A DNA stretch of 64,000 nt from an uncultured Actinomycetes bacterium (GTDB lineage Bacteria > Actinomycetota > Actinomycetes > Nanopelagicales > Nanopelagicaceae): contig CALEGP010000023.1 in assembly GCA_937876245.1 (NCBI GenBank), positions 20,106-84,105 on the forward strand, written 5' to 3'. The notes beneath the pieces are model-generated. The model worked only from the letters and a program-made list of their open reading frames with translations. It had not been told where the DNA came from and made no database searches. Below, in pieces: positions 36,723 to 44,587 of the stretch. The position numbers and the translations under genes were made by a program. Every line of letters starts with the position of its first letter. Position 1 is the first letter of the stretch.

Positions 36723-37412
36723 TTACCCCGCGTATCCATAAACACCGCGAACCTGATCACGAATTACCTGGCCGCTTTCAAGCTCTATGACGCGTTTGCG
36801 CATAGAGTCAACTATTTTAGAGTCATGCGTCGCCATTACGACAGTCGTTCCTTCTCTATTAATGCGGTCCAGTAATTTCATAATTCCAACACTTGTCGCT
36901 GGATCGAGGTTTCCTGTTGGTTCGTCCGCAATCAGAATTGCGGGGCGACTCACATATGCGCGCGCGATAGCCACTCGTTGCTGTTCGCCACCAGAGAGTT
37001 CTGTAGGTTTACGATCTGCTTTTTCTTCAAGACCAACAAGTTCCAAGACTTCTGGAACCTCACGATTTATTTCCTTTCGTGAATAGCCAAGAACGTGGAG
37101 AGTGAAAGCTACATTTTCAAAAACCGTTTTATTCGGAAGCAAGCGAAAATCTTGGAAAACTGTTCCTACTTGGCGCCGCAGCTCCGGAATCTTATGTGCG
37201 GAGAGTCGATTTAGTTCTTTTCCTGCAACAATAATTTCTCCAGAAGTAGGGCGCTCCTCGCGGAGTACGAGTTTTAAGAAAGTTGACTTTCCTGAACCTG
37301 AAAGTCCAACAAGAAAAACAAATTCACCCTTTAATATTTCCAAGTTAACCGAGTTAAGCGCAGCGCGATCTTGCTTGAGGTAAATTTTTGAAACATTTTC
37401 AAAACGAATCAT
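36723..37412 (-). CDS. ftsE: cell division ATP-binding protein FtsE
   Basis: The 229-residue ABC ATPase shows Walker [13 protein letters not shown] (about 37-48), the signature [15 protein letters not shown], Walker [14 protein letters not shown] and the switch His in VVMATHD. It pairs with FtsX. A 262-base spacer separates it from prfB upstream, in which an imperfect stem (37508-37517 with 37550-37558) is the only structure seen. Confidence 0.96.
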   Translation of the reverse strand: MIRFENVSKIYLKQDRAALNSVNLEILKGEFVFLVGLSGSGKSTFLKLVLREERPTSGEIIVAGKELNRLSAHKIPELRRQVGTVFQDFRLLPNKTVFENVAFTLHVLGYSRKEINREVPEVLELVGLEEKADRKPTELSGGEQQRVAIARAYVSRPAILIADEPTGNLDPATSVGIMKLLDRINREGTTVVMATHDSKIVDSMRKRVIELESGQVIRDQVRGVYGYAG

Positions 37413-37674
37413 TGCCGCCTCCTCTTAACTCTAAAATCTTCCAGGACTGTGTACGAAGTTCCATCGATATCCCTCGCCAGCAAATTCCTATATGGCAAGT
37501 CTAGGTGGAAACCCTCTGCGAAACAGTGAAATACGCCCGAAAAAGGCTGAGAGGTTTCTTCTTTTCCGACACTTCAAGGGCCATGTGAAAAATTGGAGTT
37601 ATTAGTGAGAGTATTTAATCGATCTGATGCCGGCATTTAATCCGTCTAATAGGAGAAATTAATTGCTTTACTAA

Positions 37675-38778
37675 TTAATCGGTGCTCTTTCGCCATTTAA
37701 TTCCTGCCTCGATAAAGCCATCAATTTCTCCATCCAGAACCGCGAATGGATTTCCGACTTCAAAATCAGTACGTAAATCCTTAACCATTTGATACGGTGC
37801 TAAGACATAGGAACGCATCTGATTGCCCCACGAGCCAGAATTATCACCTTTTAGCGCGTCCAGTTTTGCGCGCTCTTCTTGCCTGCGGCGATCTAACAAC
37901 TTTGACTGCAAAACAGCCATTGCCGTGGCTTTATTCTGAATTTGAGATCGCTCGTTCTGACATGAAACAACAATCCCGGTCGCCAGGTGAGTGATTCGAA
38001 CGGCTGAGTCCGTCGTATTTACTCCTTGACCGCCCGGTCCAGATGATCGATAAACATCGACGCGGATTTCCTTCTCATCAATCTCAATGTGATCACTTTG
38101 TTCAACGACGGGAACCACTTCAACCCCCGCAAATGAGGTGTGACGCCGAGATTGAGAGTCGAAAGGCGAAATTCGAACTAGGCGATGCGTCCCTTGTTCC
38201 ACCGAAAGAGTTCCATAGGCATATGGCGCATAAACCCGAAATGTTGTTGACTTGATTCCCGCTTCCTCCGCGTAAGAAGTTTCCAAGACATCTACTTTAA
38301 ATCCGTGACGTTCGCAATATCGAAGGTACATGCGCATCAACATTTGCGCCCAGTCTGCGGCTTCAACGCCGCCGGCCTCTGAGCGAATAGTGATTAGGCA
38401 ATCGCGATCATCATATTCGCCACTTAAAAGTGTCTGTACTTCCAGTTCACGAATTGTCCGCGTTACCTCATCTAGCTCAAGCCCCGCTTCAGCGATTGCA
38501 CTTTCATCACTTTCGCCCTCGGCAAGTTCTAGCAGTAACGGAACATCTTCTAGTCTTCTGCGAATTATTTTGGATTTATTAAGAATCGCTTGAACTCTCG
38601 AAAGCTTACTAGTAACTATTTGCGCTTTCTCTGGATCATCCCAGAGATTTGGGGCACTGGCCTCGGCTTCTAAAGCAGTGAAATCTGCTTCAAGCTTTGG
38701 CAAATTCAACACTTGCTCGATCGCCGAAAGAGTTACGCGAAGTGCGCCTACTTCTTCGAGATACTCGCGGGCTGCCAT
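37675..38778 (-). CDS. prfB: peptide chain release factor 2
   Basis: This 367-residue factor terminates translation at UGA and UAA. It holds the RF2 tripeptide SPF in [15 protein letters not shown] and the catalytic GGQ in [15 protein letters not shown]. The frame is continuous from the first codon; the in-frame UGA with programmed +1 frameshift that many bacteria use for autoregulation is not present. It begins the prfB-ftsE-ftsX-S41-smpB run, matching Rv3105c-Rv3100c. Confidence 0.97.
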   Translation of the reverse strand: MAAREYLEEVGALRVTLSAIEQVLNLPKLEADFTALEAEASAPNLWDDPEKAQIVTSKLSRVQAILNKSKIIRRRLEDVPLLLELAEGESDESAIAEAGLELDEVTRTIRELEVQTLLSGEYDDRDCLITIRSEAGGVEAADWAQMLMRMYLRYCERHGFKVDVLETSYAEEAGIKSTTFRVYAPYAYGTLSVEQGTHRLVRISPFDSQSRRHTSFAGVEVVPVVEQSDHIEIDEKEIRVDVYRSSGPGGQGVNTTDSAVRITHLATGIVVSCQNERSQIQNKATAMAVLQSKLLDRRRQEERAKLDALKGDNSGSWGNQMRSYVLAPYQMVKDLRTDFEVGNPFAVLDGEIDGFIEAGIKWRKSTD

Positions 38779-38823
38779 GGCACAAGGATAATGGACTACA
38801 AGGGAATCAAATGCCTAAAATTT

Positions 38824-39375
38824 TCAACTTGAGCCAACCGCTGAGGTTGCTCCGACTCTCGCACCAATGCTTATTGCGCCTCCAGAAATATTTGAAAGAA
38901 TTGGGAAATTGATAATTGCCACAATTTTCGAGCTAATCGTCGCCGAAATTTGATCATCGGAACACTCCCAACTCGAAATAGCTATCGAGTTTTGCCTCAA
39001 CCGTTTCTCGCTTATTTCAGCGCTAAATTTAATTGCTGCCAGCGAACAATCAATTGGAACTCTTGCGTTTGTACCCCAATATGGCGAAGAGGAATTCGAA
39101 TAATAGCGGTTCTTATCTAGCGAGTGAGCAGCGACAAGAATTGCATCCTCCCCGATTTGAATCAATTCTCTTTTCGCCAGATACGAATCTGAAATATCAA
39201 TTATTCCCATTGAGAGAATGAAAACAATTAAAAAGAGACCCGAAATCAAAGTTGAAAGTGACCCCACTTCATTTTGTGCTAAACCACCCAATCTACTTAA
39301 CCCACGTGAACCGGCTAAATAATTTTTAACTACTTTTTTTCCGCTTCCAAATATCTGCATAAGTTTGCTATACAT
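38824..39375 (-). CDS. TadE/TadG-like pilus-associated protein
   Basis: The protein of about 183 residues has one membrane helix near residues 45-65 (LSTLISGLFLIVFILSMGI) preceded by the RGLSRLGGLAQNEVGSLS leader-like segment. It matches the Rv3654c-like TadE/TadG family of the actinobacterial Tad operon: a pseudopilin-like or secreted helper. ATG 39375 overlaps the TGA of the gene before it (TGATG), so translation is coupled; a TTG one codon upstream is an alternative. It is the last gene of the tad operon. Confidence 0.75.
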   Translation of the reverse strand: MYSKLMQIFGSGKKVVKNYLAGSRGLSRLGGLAQNEVGSLSTLISGLFLIVFILSMGIIDISDSYLAKRELIQIGEDAILVAAHSLDKNRYYSNSSSPYWGTNARVPIDCSLAAIKFSAEISEKRLRQNSIAISSWECSDDQISATISSKIVAIINFPILSNISGGAISIGARVGATSAVGSS

Positions 39376-39833
39376 CAACTATTTCGCCAAGCGTCAACTG
39401 TCTGTAGGGCTGTAGCAACAGCTGATGTGCCCAGATAACTTGAGACTAGGAAAACTTTTACCTCGACCTTGCCATTTGGAGTTAGGCAAGGATTTTGTGA
39501 ACAATGAATTTCAATTCTAGGCGATGAGTCAATTTTATTTGAAGCAAATGTACTTGATTCAAATAATTGGGTGACTGCCTTAATTCGGGGTGCAACCAAA
39601 TCCTGGCTCGGGCTAGTTACATACACTCGTGCAATTTGTCGGGCGTAATTTCGAGCCTCGTACTGAATTTGGGCGCCCTGATTAATGGAAGTTAGATAAA
39701 TAACCAAGGGAACAAAGAGAGGAAGAGCAAAGATTATGAACTCTACTATTGCACTCCCCTCTTCGTCGCCGAAAAGTTTCCAATGCTCAGGGGAAGATAT
39801 ACCCAGTCTGGCCGAATAATTTCTAATTTTCAT
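39375..39833 (-). CDS. TadE-like pseudopilin
   Basis: The 152-residue product has the TadE motif: an acidic EEGSAIVEFIIFALPLF stretch where a glutamate sits five residues into a hydrophobic helix (about 22-45), the site used by prepilin peptidase-type processing. The remainder is a small secreted domain with two cysteines (IHCSQNPC). It starts at ATG 39833 within the previous gene (11-base overlap). It is one of three consecutive pilus minor proteins. Confidence 0.75.
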   Translation of the reverse strand: MKIRNYSARLGISSPEHWKLFGDEEGSAIVEFIIFALPLFVPLVIYLTSINQGAQIQYEARNYARQIARVYVTSPSQDLVAPRIKAVTQLFESSTFASNKIDSSPRIEIHCSQNPCLTPNGKVEVKVFLVSSYLGTSAVATALQTVDAWRNS

Positions 39834-40173
39834 CAATAGCAATCCCAGTTGCCGTGAATTTATCCTGCAAAATTATCAATGGCGTTAGTTTTGGAACCAG
39901 GCTTTCACGCGTTCCCGAAATGATAGCTCCGCCTCCGGGAAGTGGAATTCGACTCAATATAATCGGTCCAGTCTTACTGCCCACCAGGAACTCTCCTGAA
40001 CCAAATAGCGCTTCTCTACTTACCTCGCCTTGCACGATATTTACTGCAACTCCTCGGCCGAGAACCGAGGCGGCTATCTGCAGCACGCTAAGAAATAGCA
40101 GAATTGTTGGAATTAGAACTAGAGCGCTTTCGACCGTTCCTAATTCAGATTTGAAAGCTCTTAGAATCCTCAT
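39823..40173 (-). CDS. TadE-like minor pilus protein
   Basis: The 116-residue protein begins with a short basic leader, then ELGTVESALVLIPTILLFLSVLQIA, the TadE-type hydrophobic helix with Glu at the conserved place (about residues 10-32). The C-terminal part is short and lacks cysteines. It follows the pilin-like gene by 22 bases and overlaps the next TadE-like gene. Confidence 0.75.
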   Translation of the reverse strand: MRILRAFKSELGTVESALVLIPTILLFLSVLQIAASVLGRGVAVNIVQGEVSREALFGSGEFLVGSKTGPIILSRIPLPGGGAIISGTRESLVPKLTPLIILQDKFTATGIAIDEN

Positions 40174-40195
40174 ATCGATTTAGTATTTTGCCCGC

Positions 40196-40537
40196 TTAAC
40201 GGATGCTATTCATATTGTCCAGAGAGTTTTTAAGGATGCTAGATAGCCGAGGCTGAGCAACGGTCCAAATACCTGTGACAAGACCGGTGGTCATTAAGAC
40301 AACTAGTACCCAACCAGGCACATCTCCACGCTGGGATGAAGAAGCTCTTGCAAAGTGGCTTTGCCCTCTCTCAAACTTTTCCACAAACTTATCTAACTTC
40401 TCTATTTTCTGTAATTTGACATAGGCTCCTCTGGCTTCGCTTCGAAAACGATCGAAAAATTTATGGGAGATGGATATTGATACTAGGTAAACTTTTGAGA
40501 GCCACTGATTGACTTCCTGCGATCTAAATATTTTCAT
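40196..40537 (-). CDS. pilin-like protein with long N-terminal extension
   Basis: The C-terminal 44 residues (SQRGDVPGWVLVVLMTTGLV and beyond) match the short Flp-pilin-like or DUF4244-like proteins of actinobacterial Tad operons: a small polar leader, Gly-Asp before the hydrophobic helix, and a short tail. Here about 65 charged, helical residues precede it, making a 113-residue precursor; the start is backed by TTGGAG five bases before the ATG at 40537. If processed at the usual site the extension would be an unusually long leader. It lies between tadC and the TadE-like genes. Confidence 0.7.
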   Translation of the reverse strand: MKIFRSQEVNQWLSKVYLVSISISHKFFDRFRSEARGAYVKLQKIEKLDKFVEKFERGQSHFARASSSQRGDVPGWVLVVLMTTGLVTGIWTVAQPRLSSILKNSLDNMNSIR

Positions 40538-40656
40538 TTCGCTCCAATGTTTTGTGAATTCGATTTTGGAATGGTCGTATCTTTCAGGTTGAGATTCAAT
40601 TCATTTGCCTAGGCGCTAGAGCCTGTTAGCGATTAATAACTTGTTGATAACCGGCC

Positions 40657-41436
40657 TCACATAACGCTTTGCCCAAGAGATAAATATGAGGGCCAAAGTG
40701 CAAATAGAACAGATATTGGAAGAATTAGAAAAATTACTGGAATCATTAAAGCGATCTCAGCTTTTCCGGCAGCAGTTAAGAGCGCTGCGTGATGAGTTGA
40801 TCTAACTTCTTCTACTTGTCGAACTAATACTTCAGATAACGAAGTCCCTCGCTCCATTGCCAGAATTAAGGTGTCACAGAATCGTCGTACGATGGCTGAA
40901 TCAACTTGAGTCCCCATAATTTCGAGGGCCTGAGTCAAGTTTTTTCCCTCATGCAGAGTGCAAATTACCTCGGCAAATTTCTCCCCCATGACTCCAGATG
41001 CCCTATTGGAAACCCTTTCCAGCGCAGTAGAAGGACTTTCGCCAGCAGAAACTAGGACCGCAAATAGTTCAACGATGGATGGAAACTCCTCCTCCGTTCT
41101 TTTTAGTTCGATTTTTTTAATTCTTTCCGCGCTACCCCTCTCCCAGTATCGGAAAAGTCCAAATGTTGCAACTAGGAAGATTAATGTTCTGCTTGATGCG
41201 CCCGACAAAATTAGAAGTCCACACGTGGCGATATAGAGCCAGAGAATCAATCTATTGCGAGTTAGTCGAGCGGCATTATATTTTTGTTGGTCAAGAGAGA
41301 GCACCTCCGATCTTGAACTTTTTCGAAAATTGTCATGAAAGCCTTTTAGTGGGTCTTTGCTCTCTTGAAGCAAGATATGAGTTGCGTATCCGATGATTGG
41401 CGATAGGAAAATAAGTGAGAGCGAAAAAATGCTCAT
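40657..41436 (-). CDS. tadC: TadC-like type II/IV secretion F-domain protein
   Basis: This 259-residue inner-membrane platform protein has hydrophobic helices at about 3-20, 66-88 and 225-250 and a T2SSF cytoplasmic domain with EEFPSIVELFAVLVSAGESPSTALERV. Together with TadB it forms the membrane platform of the Flp pilus motor. Its start overlaps the end of tadB by 4 bases. Confidence 0.85.
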   Translation of the reverse strand: MSIFSLSLIFLSPIIGYATHILLQESKDPLKGFHDNFRKSSRSEVLSLDQQKYNAARLTRNRLILWLYIATCGLLILSGASSRTLIFLVATFGLFRYWERGSAERIKKIELKRTEEEFPSIVELFAVLVSAGESPSTALERVSNRASGVMGEKFAEVICTLHEGKNLTQALEIMGTQVDSAIVRRFCDTLILAMERGTSLSEVLVRQVEEVRSTHHAALLTAAGKAEIALMIPVIFLILPISVLFALWPSYLSLGQSVM

Positions 41437-42224
41437 GCAAAAACCCTCGGAATCTCTTTAAGTTTTCCAACTCTTTCCATCCAAAAATATGCAACTGCTG
41501 TAGAGATTGCGCCAATAATCAAGATTCCAAATCCCGCCCCACTGGTGTACGCCTGCAAAGTATTGGGTTGGGAGGAAAGTAACAATAAGAGTATCCAAGG
41601 CGCGATAGCGGCAAGGGCTGCTGAATTTTTAACCCAACTATGTTTTGCTTGAATTTCCGCTCGCAGAGCTAGGTCACTCCGAATGAAATTCGAAAGTGTT
41701 CTAAGAGTCAAAGAAGTGTCGCGGCTTCCGGCTGCACGAGCAAAGTCCAGTACTTCGCAAACTTGGTCTGCCGTTCCATCATTAAACTGGATTTTCAACT
41801 CTGCCAGCGCTCCCTGAAAATCCATTCCAGCCCGAAGATTTTCCGCAAATAGAATGAATATCGATCTTGTTTTGACTGGACCTCTGATACTTAGCGCAAC
41901 CAGCGTCTCGGCCAATGAGAGTCCGGATTGCAGACCTGAAATAATATGATCCAAAATTTCTGGCCAAAGGCCTTGGAGCAGAAGTCTTTCCTTCTCTGCC
42001 TTCCGATTTATGACGAGTACGGGGACTACAGCCGTTATTGCGCCAAATGGAATTCCAATTATCGGTGAAGTAGTTATCAGAGTGGCAGCAAGAAACCCGG
42101 AAGAGGAGCTAGCTAAATAGATAAGCAAATTTTTAGAACTTAAGGAACGGTCAATTTGATATCCATCTAATCTCTGTTTACTGGGTAGTCCGAGAGTTTC
42201 GAGCGCAATCAATTTTCTCTTCAT
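41433..42224 (-). CDS. tadB: TadB-like type II/IV secretion F-domain protein
   Basis: The 263-residue protein has N-terminal helices (about 31-70), the T2SSF domain (WPEILDHIISGLQSGLSLAETLVAL, about 97-121) and C-terminal helices (about 205-250). It overlaps tadA and tadC by 4 bases on each side, so the three are translationally coupled. It forms the pilus platform with TadC. Confidence 0.87.
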   Translation of the reverse strand: MKRKLIALETLGLPSKQRLDGYQIDRSLSSKNLLIYLASSSSGFLAATLITTSPIIGIPFGAITAVVPVLVINRKAEKERLLLQGLWPEILDHIISGLQSGLSLAETLVALSIRGPVKTRSIFILFAENLRAGMDFQGALAELKIQFNDGTADQVCEVLDFARAAGSRDTSLTLRTLSNFIRSDLALRAEIQAKHSWVKNSAALAAIAPWILLLLLSSQPNTLQAYTSGAGFGILIIGAISTAVAYFWMERVGKLKEIPRVFA

Positions 42225-43273
42225 TTCTTTGCGCTCGTCGTGGAAGGCAAATCTTGCATTTTAAAAATATTAAATGGATCTGCCAAACCCTTCAAATAAT
42301 TTGGGGTTGGAATTAGAGAAAATTTGTAGAGCATCTCAATTTCCACTCGGTCTAACTCGATTCGGCCCGTGACGTGCGCGACTTCGGTGATTCGTCTAAC
42401 GCCATCTGGAGCAATAGATAGGTGGACAACCAAGTCGATAGCTGCAGCTACTACTGGAGCGATAAATTTGTGAGAGATGTTTTCACCGGCAAGTAAAGGC
42501 AGAGTTTGTAGTTTACTAATGGCGTCTTTTGCCGAATTTGCGTGGATGGTAGCCATTCCTGGAAGCCCAGAGTTAAGTGCGATCAACAGGTCCAAAGATT
42601 CTGCTTCGCGAATTTCGCCGACAACAATTTGTGAAGGTCTCATTCGCAGCGCCTCTTTAATAAGTCTTCGCAATGGAATCTCGCCCTCCCCTTGGAGATT
42701 CGCTGGTTTAGTTTGAAGGGCAACACAGTCGGGAAGTTTGGGCCGTAATTCAAAAACTTCTTCAATCGTTATAACGCGACTCGTAAGCGGTACAGCGCTA
42801 ACAAGAGCATTAAGTACCGTTGTTTTACCGGCCTGAGTGGATCCGCTGACCAAAATATTTAATCCGGCATCAACGCATTTGATCAGAAATAGACAGACCT
42901 CACTCGACATGACATCTAGCTCAGCCAGTTCGTTTAGGGATTTTCCACGAATTAAATGCTTGCGGATATTGACCGCCCAATACTGTGCCGTTATTTCTGG
43001 GATTGCTACGTGAAGCCTGCTGCCATCGGGAAGTCTGGCATCCACAAATGGGTGAGAAAGGTCCAGCCGCCGACCTCCCCACATCAAAAGCCGCTCAACT
43101 AAATTCCTGACTTCATCGAAAGTTAGGGTGAGGTTTGTAAGTTCACTCATGCCCCGGCGTGCCACGAAGATTCGGTTGGGTGAGTTAATCCAGACCTCTT
43201 CTATCTCTGGGTCCTGCATTAATTTTTGAAGTGGGCCAAAGGATTCTGTGTTCACTTGGGCATCAAATTGCAA
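42221..43273 (-). CDS. tadA: TadA/CpaF pilus assembly ATPase
   Basis: The 350-residue secretion ATPase shows Walker A LVSGSTQAGKTTVLNAL (about 165-181), the Asp box VITIEEVFELR, Walker B RMRPSQIVVGEIREAE and the His box GLPGMATIHANSA. It powers assembly of the Tad/Flp pilus. It is the first gene of the operon tadA-tadB-tadC-pilin-TadE/G and lacks an N-terminal domain, which is normal for the short actinobacterial branch. Confidence 0.94.
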   Translation of the reverse strand: MQFDAQVNTESFGPLQKLMQDPEIEEVWINSPNRIFVARRGMSELTNLTLTFDEVRNLVERLLMWGGRRLDLSHPFVDARLPDGSRLHVAIPEITAQYWAVNIRKHLIRGKSLNELAELDVMSSEVCLFLIKCVDAGLNILVSGSTQAGKTTVLNALVSAVPLTSRVITIEEVFELRPKLPDCVALQTKPANLQGEGEIPLRRLIKEALRMRPSQIVVGEIREAESLDLLIALNSGLPGMATIHANSAKDAISKLQTLPLLAGENISHKFIAPVVAAAIDLVVHLSIAPDGVRRITEVAHVTGRIELDRVEIEMLYKFSLIPTPNYLKGLADPFNIFKMQDLPSTTSAKK

Positions 43274-43359
43274 AAGCTATTTTTCATAGAATCTAATCAA
43301 CATAAAGGCTGTCTTATTTACGTTTAGTTCACCAGTTGTAGCTATTTATCCACTTCTAG

Positions 43360-43388
43360 TCGATGCTGGTTTCAGTTCGATGCTGGTT
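43360..43388. repeat. direct repeat upstream of tadA
   Basis: TCGATGCTGGTT occurs at 43360-43371 and 43377-43388, 17 bases apart. It lies in the 129-base spacer between the GGDEF-like gene and tadA and could be a regulator binding site. Confidence 0.5.
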
Positions 43389-43402
43389 AAGTATCTTCTG
43401 TT

Positions 43403-43894
43403 CTACGCGTCTTGGCCAAAATATTGGCTATCAATCTGGCATACCCAAGCAACTGGATCAATATTAGAGCTCCATTCGCTCAGCCCAATCAGGAAACTAA
43501 ATCCCTTGTTTTCCTTGACGTTGCGATCGGTAATTGTGGAGAGTGACTTGGTAAACCTAGAAGAAGTCTTTTCAGCATCTTCGATATTGCCTTGAAGACA
43601 AACCCAAAATCCGTCGTCAGCAATTCTGGCGAAGAAGTCGCCGCTTCGCATCTGAGATTTAATCACTTGGCCCGCAGCTATTAAATTATGATTGTAACTT
43701 TCAGCGGCACTCTCAATTTTTAGAGAGTTATCGGGCGGAATGATTTTTATCGTCATAATCGACAGTGCTTGAAATTTTCGCCTGGACCTGGCGATCTCCC
43801 GACTGAGATTATCAAGAAATATTTTTGGTGCAGGCGTACCTGTCAGGGAGTCCAATAGGCCGTTATTATTAAACTTTGTGTTAGTAGATTGCAC
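43403..43894 (-). CDS. degenerate GGDEF-domain protein
   Basis: The 163-residue product keeps the frame of a GGDEF domain: GLLDSLTGTPAPKIFLDNL at the start (compare D-LTGL-NR), then RSGDFFARIADDGFWVCLQG where a diguanylate cyclase would have R-x-GGDEF. The GG and DEF residues needed for c-di-GMP synthesis are changed to AD and DGF, so it is probably inactive and may instead bind a partner. It lies just upstream of the tad operon on the same strand. Confidence 0.72.
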   Translation of the reverse strand: MQSTNTKFNNNGLLDSLTGTPAPKIFLDNLSREIARSRRKFQALSIMTIKIIPPDNSLKIESAAESYNHNLIAAGQVIKSQMRSGDFFARIADDGFWVCLQGNIEDAEKTSSRFTKSLSTITDRNVKENKGFSFLIGLSEWSSNIDPVAWVCQIDSQYFGQDA

Positions 43895-43989
43895 AATTAC
43901 AGGCTAACCATCTACTATTCAATTCGTAAGAGATTTTTCAATATTTCGAACTAGTGGGCTTAGGATTTCAGAATTAGGGGTGCCGAAAA

Positions 43990-44355
43990 ATGAGTGAATC
44001 TCTCTTTGAAAAATCACGAATTTTGGCGATTTGGCTTCTACGTCTTGAGTCCTTAATTTTGGTTGGCCTTGTGATTTATCTCTTGCTCGCATCGATTTTT
44101 GCTACGGCGACTTGGCCTTCTGCCCTAATTGGAGAAATTGTTTTCGCCTCTGCTGGTGCCATTGGTCTGTATTTTGCTTCAACTGGTTTTGTCAGAAAGC
44201 GCTCTTATGGCCGCGCTCCCGCAGTGTTGGCGAATTTAATCGCTTTAGGTGTTTCTTATTTCATGATCTCTGGTGCGCTCCTTCTCGTTGGAATTCCATT
44301 GGCGATATTGGCCACCGTGACTTTTGTGACAGCGATTTTTGGCTATCGTGAGTGA
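43990..44355 (+). CDS. four-helix membrane protein of unknown function
   Basis: This 121-residue protein has four hydrophobic helices (about 11-35, 42-62, 74-94, 96-117) separated by short loops with a basic VRKRSYGR motif. I recognise only a general resemblance to small actinobacterial integral membrane proteins. It starts 95 bases from the divergent GGDEF-like gene and is followed by the 232-base leader of kgd. Confidence 0.65.
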   Translation: MSESLFEKSRILAIWLLRLESLILVGLVIYLLLASIFATATWPSALIGEIVFASAGAIGLYFASTGFVRKRSYGRAPAVLANLIALGVSYFMISGALLLVGIPLAILATVTFVTAIFGYRE

Positions 44356-44419
44356 GCATATTTTTTGAATTTTTTGATGGATTCTGAAAGTAATTCCTAG
44401 ATATCTCCTACCTGAGAAT

Positions 44420-44526
44420 GGCTCTGTGAGGGAAAAGAGGGGAATGTGCTTGAAGTTGCTCCATCGATTCTTGGCCTTGGGGCGGTAATCACAGTGCAAA
44501 TTGGCGAATCTGGCAGAGCCGAATAG
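44420..44526 (+). promoter_or_regulatory. kgd leader with inverted repeat and short ORFs
   Basis: GGCTCTG (44420-44426) is complementary to CAGAGCC (44514-44520). Between them, after AGAGGGG (44436-44442), an ATG at 44444 opens a 14-codon frame and a GTG at 44446 opens a 26-codon frame (MLEVAPSILGLGAVITVQIG...). Any of these may regulate kgd, but nothing proves it. Confidence 0.3.
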
Positions 44527-44587
44527 TCCTTACCTCTGACCTGGTTTAGACTCCTACGAGTATTTGTAATTAACCTTTGAGAAGATT

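Noticed and set aside
37675..38778. Possible programmed frameshift in prfB
   Set aside because: The reading frame is continuous from the first codon and no in-frame TGA followed by a +1 shift exists near the N-terminus.
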